DNA of 24,601 bases from an uncultured Bacteroidales bacterium (GTDB taxonomy: Bacteria > Bacteroidota > Bacteroidia > Bacteroidales > Paludibacteraceae), in contig CALDQH010000062.1 of assembly GCA_937911935.1 (NCBI GenBank), positions 1-24,601 of the forward strand. The letters run 5' to 3'. The notes beneath the pieces are model-generated. The model was not told the origin of the DNA. It saw only the letters and a program-made list of their open reading frames with translations, and did not search any database. Positions 7,193 through 13,414 of the stretch are shown piece after piece. The translations under genes were made by a program, and so were the position numbers. How positions within the stretch are numbered: position 1 is the first letter of the stretch; each line of letters starts with the position of its first letter.

Positions 7193-8035
7193 TTATGCTT
7201 CTTTTTCAGATTCAGATAAAAATTTTTCAGCTACGTTAGCGTTGATAGCAGCAGCGTCGCCACGTTTGATGCGGTTGCGACCACCTTTAGCGTTGTTTGC
7301 TTTTTTTTCTGCAGCTTCTTTGTTTTCGCCTTCGCTTTCTTTTTCCAATTTGCGTTGGTTCAATCCTTCTTGGATAGCGCCGCAAACGGTGCTCAAAATG
7401 ATGTCGATCGATTTAGAAGCGTCGTCGTTACCAGGGATAACGAAATCGATGTTTTTAGGATTTGAGTTGGTATCTACGATAGCAAATACAGGAATACCCA
7501 AACGGTTAGCTTCTTTTACTGCAATGTGTTCTTTCATTACGTCAACTACAAACAAAGCAGCTGGCAAACGGGTAAGGTCAGCGATGCTACCCAAGTTTTT
7601 TTGTAGTTTTTCGCGTTGACGAGAAATTTGCAATTTTTCGCGTTTCGACAAGTTTTCGAAAGTACCATCGTTAGCCATTTTGTCGATGCTCGACATTTTT
7701 TTCACAGCTTTACGAATGGTAGGGAAGTTGGTCAACATACCACCTGCCCAGCGTTCGGTAACGTAAGGCATACCTACAGAGGTAGCTTTTTCGGCAATGA
7801 TTTCTTTAGCTTGTTTTTTGGTTGCAACAAACAAGATTTTTTTGCCTTGTTTAGCCAAAGCGCCAAGAGCGTCAGCAGCTTCGTCCAACTTGATTACAGT
7901 TTTGTTAAGGTCAATGATGTGGATACCATTGTGCTCCATAAAGATGTAAGGAGCCATAGCAGGGTTCCATTTGCGGGTCATGTGTCCGAAGTGAACACCT
8001 GCGTCTAATAATTCTTGAAAATTAGTTCTAGCCAT
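7193..8035 (-). CDS. rpsB: 30S ribosomal protein S2
   Basis: S2 binds late in 30S assembly and holds S1 in many bacteria. The product (280 residues) begins MARTNFQELLDAGVHFGHMT and contains RWAGGMLTNFPTIRKA and FVVDVMKEHIAVKEANRLGI, and FVIPGNDDASKSIDIIL, all standard S2 segments. The C-terminal 50 residues form a highly charged, low-complexity tail (Lys, Glu, Ala, Asn), as is common in this phylum. It follows rpsI after a 210-bp spacer that contains two inverted 7-bp arrays and no clear promoter box, so it is probably cotranscribed with rplM-rpsI. Confidence 0.97.
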   Translation of the reverse strand: MARTNFQELLDAGVHFGHMTRKWNPAMAPYIFMEHNGIHIIDLNKTVIKLDEAADALGALAKQGKKILFVATKKQAKEIIAEKATSVGMPYVTERWAGGMLTNFPTIRKAVKKMSSIDKMANDGTFENLSKREKLQISRQREKLQKNLGSIADLTRLPAALFVVDVMKEHIAVKEANRLGIPVFAIVDTNSNPKNIDFVIPGNDDASKSIDIILSTVCGAIQEGLNQRKLEKESEGENKEAAEKKANNAKGGRNRIKRGDAAAINANVAEKFLSESEKEA

Positions 8036-8085
8036 AATAAATAATTTGTTTACATTCTTTTTTAATCAACCTGTCGGTAGTTTAC

Positions 8086-8184
8086 TGTCGTTTGTCACTT
8101 GTCGATTGTCGTTTGACGATTGACATTCAACGTTTTTTTGTTACAAGACTCACTGCAAGTGACTAGTGACGTGTGACAATTGAC
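8086..8184. repeat. Two inverted 7-bp-period arrays in the rpsI-rpsB spacer
   Basis: From 8086 to 8127 there are six 7-bp units: TGTCGTT, TGTCACT, TGTCGAT, TGTCGTT, TGACGAT, TGACATT. From 8157 to 8184 there are four: AAGTGAC, TAGTGAC, GTGTGAC, AATTGAC. The second set is inverted relative to the first: GTCACTT (8094-8100) pairs exactly with AAGTGAC (8157-8163), and GTCGATTG pairs at seven of eight positions with CAATTGAC. The transcript could therefore fold into a long imperfect hairpin between the two cistrons. Confidence 0.65.
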
Positions 8185-8245
8185 GGAAATAAAATCCGAT
8201 AGGTTTAGATACTAAACAGCTTCCAATAAAAAATACAAACAGAGA

Positions 8246-8632
8246 TTAACGTTTGCTGAATTGGAATCTTTTGCGTGCTTTTGGACGACCTGGTTTTTTG
8301 CGTTCCACTTCGCGTGGGTCGCGGGTCATAAAGCCTTCTGCTTTCAAAGCAGGTTTGTCTTCGGGGTTGATTTTAACCAATGCACGAGCAATAGCTAAAC
8401 GCAAAGCTTCGGCTTGGCCTTTGTAACCACCGCCACACAAGTTTACTTTGATGTCGTATTTTTCTTCAACGCCTAATTTTGCTAAAGGTTGTTTAACGAT
8501 GAATTGAAGAATTCCGGTAGGGAAATAAACCGACAAGTCTCTTTTATTGATGGTAATAGTACCCTTTCCTGGGGTTACATAAACGCGAGCAATAGCTGCT
8601 TTTCTTCTACCAATTGCATTTGTTACTTCCAT
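8246..8632 (-). CDS. rpsI: 30S ribosomal protein S9
   Basis: The 128-residue product begins MEVTNAIGRRKAAIARVYVT and ends KPGRPKARKRFQFSKR. The C-terminal SKR reaches the P-site tRNA in known ribosomes. The motif GGGYKGQAEALRLAIARAL is diagnostic of S9. It starts five bases after the rplM stop, in the standard rplM-rpsI pair. Confidence 0.98.
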   Translation of the reverse strand: MEVTNAIGRRKAAIARVYVTPGKGTITINKRDLSVYFPTGILQFIVKQPLAKLGVEEKYDIKVNLCGGGYKGQAEALRLAIARALVKINPEDKPALKAEGFMTRDPREVERKKPGRPKARKRFQFSKR

Positions 8633-8637
8633 ATCCG

Positions 8638-9093
8638 TTATTTAAGAGCGTTGATATCAATGGTTACAGGATTTTGAGCGGCTTTGTTGTGTTCTGCACC
8701 GTCAAATACATAAACGTTTTTCAAGATTTGATCACCAAGACGGTTTTTAGGCAACATGCCTTTCAAAACTTTCTTGAACAAACGTTCTGAGCTTTTAGCT
8801 TGCAAACGAGCTGGGGTCATAACACGTTGACCACCGGGATAACCGGTATAGCTCAAATACTCGCGATCGGTCCATTTGTTACCGGTCATTTTAATCTTGT
8901 CTGCGTTGATGATAATTACGTTATCACCGCAATCTACGTGAGGAGTAAAGTTTGGTTTGTACTTTCCTCTTGCCAATTTTGCTACTTTCGAGCAAAAACG
9001 ACCCAAAATTTGGTCTGTTGCGTCAACAACAACCCACTGTTTGGTTACAGTTGCCTTGTTGGCAGAAATGGTTTTAAAACTTAAAGTATCCAC
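8638..9093 (-). CDS. rplM: 50S ribosomal protein L13
   Basis: The 151-residue product contains the L13 landmarks WVVVDATDQILGRFCSKVAK, NFTPHVDCGDNVIIINADKI, TGYPGGQRVMTPARL and GMLPKNRLG. L13 is an early assembly protein of the large subunit. It is first in the rplM-rpsI-rpsB-tsf operon and is preceded by a leader of about 110 bases with a stable hairpin, a likely site of feedback control. Confidence 0.98.
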   Translation of the reverse strand: MDTLSFKTISANKATVTKQWVVVDATDQILGRFCSKVAKLARGKYKPNFTPHVDCGDNVIIINADKIKMTGNKWTDREYLSYTGYPGGQRVMTPARLQAKSSERLFKKVLKGMLPKNRLGDQILKNVYVFDGAEHNKAAQNPVTIDINALK

Positions 9094-9205
9094 AATTAAT
9101 TTTTTTTATTCGTTTTACATGGTGCCGATAAATCGCAACGTCTAAAGGCTAAAAAAGACGTTTCTCGGTCATTATCAAACACTTACACTAAATAGAATAA
9201 TAATC
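9094..9205 (-). promoter_or_regulatory. Structured 5' leader of rplM, candidate ribosomal-protein leader
   Basis: Between the -7 box at 9212-9219 and the rplM start there are about 110 transcribed bases. They contain an inner stem AACGTCT (9156-9162 as read on minus) with AGACGTT (9137-9143 on minus) around a 12-base loop, closed farther out by CCGA (9165-9168) with TCGG (9125-9128) across an asymmetric internal loop. Ribosomal-protein operons are often controlled by binding of a product to such a leader. L13 would be the natural ligand, but the sequence alone does not prove it. Confidence 0.5.
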
Positions 9206-9211
9206 GGACTG

Positions 9212-9219
9212 CAAAGATA
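9212..9219 (-). promoter_or_regulatory. -7 promoter box for the rplM operon
   Basis: On the minus strand this reads TATCTTTG, followed by C, a perfect Bacteroidota -7 box. No good TTG at -33 is seen; the region upstream is A/T-rich. Confidence 0.6.
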
Positions 9220-9308
9220 CAATAAATAAATGAGAAATGAGAAAGGAGAAAGGAGATTTTTTTTATTTTTTTTGTTGAAAGGCAGAAAGTTGCACTCGCT
9301 ACGCAGGT

Positions 9309-9345
9309 ATCGACTCACCGACTCACCGCATCACCGAATCACCAA
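9309..9345. repeat. 8-bp TCACCGNN array next to the ispG stop codon
   Basis: Units ACTCACCG, ACTCACCG, CATCACCG, AATCACCA run up to the complement of the ispG stop codon at 9346-9348. The junction resembles the one at 10953-10995: both have CCAATTATT beside the array. Confidence 0.65.
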
Positions 9346-10875
9346 TTATTCTGCTTCAAACCAATCCCCATTAGCCTTAATCAGCTCAATCAATCTATCT
9401 ACCGCTTCTTCTTCGGGAATGTTTTTTTCGATGCAGGTTTGACCTTTGTATAGGCTAATTTTGCCACGACCAGCCCCTACGTAGCCATAGTCGGCATCCG
9501 CCATTTCGCCAGGACCATTCACGATGCAGCCCATGATGCCAATTTTTAGGGTATTTAGGTGCGAAGTTTTGGCTTTGATGCGGGCAATGGCACTTTGAAT
9601 ATCAAACAGCGTACGTCCACACGAGGGGCAAGAAATGTATTCGGTTTTGCTCATGCGGGCACGTGCAGCCTGCAAAATGCTGTAGCCCAAAGCCTCGGTA
9701 TCTTCTGCCGAGATGCCCTCTGCTTCGATGCAAATGCCGTCTGCCAATCCGTCGATAAAGAAGCTACCCAACTCGGCAGCCGCAGTTAGCTGTAATTCAT
9801 CGAGCGATAGGTTGGTGTATTTTCGATAGACGATAACGGGTTGTTGGTTGTCCTCTTGTTGCATATTGCTAAATAGGTAGCGACCTTGTTCTAATGGGTT
9901 ATCGTGGTCTAACACCATTAGGGTAACGCCTTGTGGAACGGGTGTGCCTGCATTCCATACCACAGGAAGCGCACCACCGCCTATTTCGCCCACGGCTTGG
10001 CTGTTGCGACGGATGTATTTTTCGCCATTAAACCAGGCGGTATCAAACGTAGGTAGAGCAGGGGCTTGCATGGCCTTTTCTGCCAAATGGGCCAAAGCAC
10101 GAGCCACCGGAATTTCGTTGGCGGGGTCTTCGCTAAGCGACACGCGAATGGTATCGCCTATACCTTCTAATAATAGGGTACCGATGCCAACTGCCGATTT
10201 GATGCGACCGTCTTCGCCCTCGCCAGCCTCGGTAACGCCCAAATGGATGGGGTAGTTTAGCCCCTCGGCATCCATGCGACGCACCATTTGGCGTACTGTA
10301 TGAATCATAACACGGGTGTTCGATGCTTTTACCGAAATCACCACGTTATTAAAATCTTGTTCTTGGCAGATGCGTAAAAATTCCAAACAACTTTCGGTCA
10401 TACCCTCGGGCGTATCGCCAAACTTATCGAGCATACGAGCACCCAACGATCCATGATTCACCCCAATGCGAATGGCAGTGTCGTTCTCTTTGCAAAGCTG
10501 CAAAAACGGAATAAATTTAGCACGAATCTCCTCGTAGGTCGAAGCATAGTTGCCTGGGTTGATGCGCACCTTTTCGATGTGCAAGGCTGCCTCGTTGGCA
10601 ACGTTGGGGTTAAAATGTACATCGGCAACCAACGGAGTGTTGTATCCTTTGGCTTGGAGCGCCGCTTTGATGTTTGCCATGTTGGCAGCTTCTTTTACGC
10701 CTTGTGTGGTAAGGCGAACCAATTCGCCGCCAGCCTCAATTACCTCAATGGCTTGTGATACGCAAGCATCGGTATCGGTAGTAAAGGTGTTTAACATCGA
10801 TTGTACACGAATGGGGTTGTTGCCACCCATTTGTAGGTTGCCTATTTGTACGGTTTTGGTTGTTCTTCTATTCAT
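9346..10875 (-). CDS. ispG: 4-hydroxy-3-methylbut-2-enyl diphosphate synthase (IspG/GcpE), three-domain form
   Basis: IspG makes HMBPP from methylerythritol cyclodiphosphate in the non-mevalonate isoprenoid pathway, using a 4Fe-4S cluster. The cluster ligands are visible: Cys416 and Cys419 in CPSCGRT, Cys450 in GCIVNGPGE, and Glu457 seven residues later, spaced as in E. coli (270, 273, 305, 312). The N-terminal TIM barrel starts NPIRVQSMLNTFTTDTDA and has RIGVNHGSLG. Between barrel and reductase domain lies an extra segment (about residues 290-415) corresponding to the A* domain of the plant and Bacteroidota type. At 509 residues it is shorter than the roughly 600 I expect for this phylum, so the A* domain seems reduced. 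It starts 88 bases after the SGNH gene and may share its transcript. An 8-bp array begins directly after the stop. Confidence 0.95.
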   Translation of the reverse strand: MNRRTTKTVQIGNLQMGGNNPIRVQSMLNTFTTDTDACVSQAIEVIEAGGELVRLTTQGVKEAANMANIKAALQAKGYNTPLVADVHFNPNVANEAALHIEKVRINPGNYASTYEEIRAKFIPFLQLCKENDTAIRIGVNHGSLGARMLDKFGDTPEGMTESCLEFLRICQEQDFNNVVISVKASNTRVMIHTVRQMVRRMDAEGLNYPIHLGVTEAGEGEDGRIKSAVGIGTLLLEGIGDTIRVSLSEDPANEIPVARALAHLAEKAMQAPALPTFDTAWFNGEKYIRRNSQAVGEIGGGALPVVWNAGTPVPQGVTLMVLDHDNPLEQGRYLFSNMQQEDNQQPVIVYRKYTNLSLDELQLTAAAELGSFFIDGLADGICIEAEGISAEDTEALGYSILQAARARMSKTEYISCPSCGRTLFDIQSAIARIKAKTSHLNTLKIGIMGCIVNGPGEMADADYGYVGAGRGKISLYKGQTCIEKNIPEEEAVDRLIELIKANGDWFEAE

Positions 10876-10880
10876 TTTGT

Positions 10881-10920
10881 TTAGTCGTTGAGTCGTTTAG
10901 TCGTTGAGTCGTTTGGCGAT
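10881..10920. repeat. 8-bp array upstream of ispG
   Basis: The units TTAGTCGT, TGAGTCGT, TTAGTCGT, TGAGTCGT alternate perfectly between two forms, followed by a degenerate TTGGCGAT. It occupies the region just upstream of the ispG start (10875), where leader RNA would be. Confidence 0.65.
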
Positions 10921-10952
10921 GAGCTATGATTGATATGTTGCACTGCGCATTT

Positions 10953-10995
10953 GCATCATCGAATCACCGCATCACCGCATCACCGCATAGCCAAT
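10953..10995. repeat. 8-bp TCACCGCA array overlapping the end of the SGNH gene
   Basis: Units GAATCACC, GCATCACC, GCATCACC, GCATAGCC are visible. The array contains the stop codon (10964-10966) and codes for the last residues CGDAVMR of the upstream gene. Confidence 0.7.
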
Positions 10996-11887
10996 TATTT
11001 AATTTGGTCGATAATTTGGCAGCTCCCTGCCTGTTTACGTGGTCGCCATCGTAAAAATCATCGTCCGTAAAGGTACTATCTTTTAATAAATTAAGGTATG
11101 TTACGTGTTCAAAATTTTTATCCAGTTGCAGGCAAATGTTTTGGGTTTTTGCCAATTGAGCACTATCTAATAAGGTATAATAGCAAGCATGCGTGGGTGT
11201 GGTTAGTAGTAAAACCTGGATGTTTCTTTTGCCACATGCCTCTATGATGTTTTGCAAGCGTTCTTGGTTAGCCAAGGTAGATGCTTTGCCACTGCGGCTA
11301 TGATGAGCAACCGTATGCATGGCTTCTTGTTTAAAGTTGGGCTTTTGGTTGCCCCACTCGCGTTTGTAGCCCCAACCCAAAGAGTCGGCAACGGCAAAAC
11401 TCATTTCTTTGCCCACTTTTTTGGCAAGTCCCAACCATTTTTCTTTGTTGATTAACTCCAACTGATAAATGGGGTTGTAGGGATGATAATCGCATCCCAT
11501 GTAAATATGGTAGGCTTTGACCGATGCCCACGAACCAGCTGTTTCCATCTCGCTAAACAACGAAAAGTACGAAATGGGCAAAATCACTACTTGTAGGTTA
11601 GTAAGGCGGTCGATGTATCGGTTAAACAGGTATTGGTCGTACTTGATGCTTTGTGCCGAAAAACCCAAATTATAGGCTTTTTTGTCGAAACAATCGGGGC
11701 GGATGCCATAAAAACCGTGCGACGAACCCAAAGCGAGCACTTCTACCTGCTGGGCATGGGCTTGCATCCACGCTTCTTTGTTTCGATAATCGTTGTCGAA
11801 ACTACGCAAAACCACCTCGATGCATGCAAACAGTAGCAGCATCGGAAGGATAAAAGTTAGGGTGGTTTTTAGTATAAATCGTTTCAT
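10964..11887 (-). CDS. SGNH-like membrane-anchored or periplasmic protein, partner of the MBOAT acyltransferase
   Basis: The 307-residue product has one N-terminal hydrophobic segment (TLTFILPMLLLFACIEVVL), which acts as signal anchor or signal peptide, then a domain with LALGSSHGFYG (nucleophile candidate Ser56) and a C-terminal DGDHVNRQGAAKL (Asp280, His283), matching the Ser...DxxH layout of SGNH/DltD/AlgJ-like proteins. Such proteins work with an MBOAT protein to pass acyl groups to an extracytoplasmic polymer or to remove them. It starts six bases after the MBOAT stop, so the two are one unit. The last seven residues are coded by an 8-bp repeat array; without it the protein would probably end near KLNNWL. 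The acyl donor and polymer are not shown by the sequence. Confidence 0.8.
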   Translation of the reverse strand: MKRFILKTTLTFILPMLLLFACIEVVLRSFDNDYRNKEAWMQAHAQQVEVLALGSSHGFYGIRPDCFDKKAYNLGFSAQSIKYDQYLFNRYIDRLTNLQVVILPISYFSLFSEMETAGSWASVKAYHIYMGCDYHPYNPIYQLELINKEKWLGLAKKVGKEMSFAVADSLGWGYKREWGNQKPNFKQEAMHTVAHHSRSGKASTLANQERLQNIIEACGKRNIQVLLLTTPTHACYYTLLDSAQLAKTQNICLQLDKNFEHVTYLNLLKDSTFTDDDFYDGDHVNRQGAAKLSTKLNNWLCGDAVMR

Positions 11888-11893
11888 GGCTTG

Positions 11894-13414
11894 TTAAAAC
11901 TGAAAATAGATAAAGTTTTGTTCGGGACCCATGCTGATGATAATCAGCAGCGAAAGCACCATGTAAATGCCGTATCGAACCACTTTGCTATGAATGCCAC
12001 GCATGGCAAGTCCGTGGTTTTCGGCTCTGTTAAACCACTCCATGCCCAGCATGATTAGTAGGGGCAAAAACGTAAATACCTTGTTGGTAAGGTAGGGCAT
12101 GCCCCATAGGCTAACATCCAACATTCGGCTCAAATAAATGCCCGTCATTTCGATGCTATCCGATCTAAAAATAATCCATCCCAAAACTGCCAAAACAAAG
12201 GTAAGTGCCATTTGACCTATTTCGAGCAGGGTGGGCAGGCGTTTTATGCTCGTAAAACCTGGTTGAGGATTGTTGGGCGAAAGGGTTGCCACTACGTTGG
12301 TGTATTTTCGGTTTTTTTCTAACAAGATAAGCGGTAAGAAAAGCATGGCATGATACGCTCCCCACAATACAAAAGTCCAATTGGCTCCGTGCCAAAAGCC
12401 CGATAGCAAAAAGATAATAAAGGTATTGCGCACGATGATGGCTTTTTTATAGAGGGCGGGGTTCTTTACCTTTTGCGGAATGTCTGGACGAGAGCCACCC
12501 AAGGGGATATACACGTAATCCCTAAACCAGGTGGTGAGCGAAATGTGCCACCTGCGCCAAAATTCGGCAATATCGCGCGAAAAATACGGTACGTTAAAGT
12601 TGCGCATCAGTTTGATGCCAAACAGTTTGCCCAGACCAATGGCAATGTCGGAGTAGCCCGAAAAGTCGCCATAAATTTGGAATGTAAATAAAACGGCTGC
12701 TACTGCCAATGTGCCTGCGTTGTGGCTTTCGATGTTGGCAAAAATTTGATCGACGTAAAAAGCACAATTGTCGGCTACCACTACTTTTTTAAACATTCCC
12801 CACAGCATTTGGCGCAAACCATCTACGCCATCGGCATAGTTAAAGGTGCGTTTTTGTAAAAATTGCGGCAGTAGGTTGGTGGCACGTTCGATGGGCCCAG
12901 CTACCAGTTGCGGAAAAAAGCTTAGAAAAGCCGTAAAAGCAAGTAGGTTGGTGGTGGGTGGTAGTTTGCCCTTGTACACATCGATGCTGTACGACAGTGC
13001 CTGAAAGGTATAAAAACTAATGCCTACGGGCAAAATAAGGTGCAACAGGTGCCTTTGGGCATCTATTTGCAATAGGTTCGCCAAAGAACCAACAAAAAAA
13101 TCGTAGTATTTGTAGATGCCTAAAATAAACAAATTTATCAGCACGTTGCCCAGCATCCAGGCTTTTTTGTGCCACTTTACTTGGCTACGACCTATGGCAA
13201 TGCCACTTGCGTACGAGCAAATGGTTGTAAAGGCAATGAGTAGTAAAAAACGCCAATCCCACCATCCATAAAACAGGTAACTGGCTACTACCACCAACGC
13301 ATTTTGGCAGACAAGTTGAAGCTTGCTACCCCGCATGGCATAGCCAAATACCCACCAATACAGCACAAAAACGATGGGCAAAAAAATCAAAAACTCAAAC
13401 GAATTAAAGAGCAT
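11894..13414 (-). CDS. MBOAT-family O-acyltransferase (AlgI/PatA-like)
   Basis: This 506-residue, many-helix membrane protein has the MBOAT signatures EFWRRWHISLTTWFRDYVYI (284-303, with His290) and GFWHGANWTFVLWGAYHA (339-356), whose His342 is the expected catalytic histidine. The family moves acyl groups, usually acetyl, from a cytoplasmic donor across the membrane to alginate, peptidoglycan, teichoic acid or exopolysaccharide, with an SGNH-type partner outside. Such a partner follows six bases downstream. Its start codon overlaps the end of murF by 11 bases (ATGCTCTTTAA holds both start and stop), which implies translational coupling to a peptidoglycan gene. This makes an envelope substrate likely, though peptidoglycan itself is an inference. 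Confidence 0.92.
   Translation of the reverse strand: MLFNSFEFLIFLPIVFVLYWWVFGYAMRGSKLQLVCQNALVVVASYLFYGWWDWRFLLLIAFTTICSYASGIAIGRSQVKWHKKAWMLGNVLINLFILGIYKYYDFFVGSLANLLQIDAQRHLLHLILPVGISFYTFQALSYSIDVYKGKLPPTTNLLAFTAFLSFFPQLVAGPIERATNLLPQFLQKRTFNYADGVDGLRQMLWGMFKKVVVADNCAFYVDQIFANIESHNAGTLAVAAVLFTFQIYGDFSGYSDIAIGLGKLFGIKLMRNFNVPYFSRDIAEFWRRWHISLTTWFRDYVYIPLGGSRPDIPQKVKNPALYKKAIIVRNTFIIFLLSGFWHGANWTFVLWGAYHAMLFLPLILLEKNRKYTNVVATLSPNNPQPGFTSIKRLPTLLEIGQMALTFVLAVLGWIIFRSDSIEMTGIYLSRMLDVSLWGMPYLTNKVFTFLPLLIMLGMEWFNRAENHGLAMRGIHSKVVRYGIYMVLSLLIIISMGPEQNFIYFQF

Noticed and set aside
9230..9442. A 70-codon plus-strand frame beside the ispG 3' end
   Set aside because: It is coded by the 8-bp array and then by the complement of ispG; no independent support.
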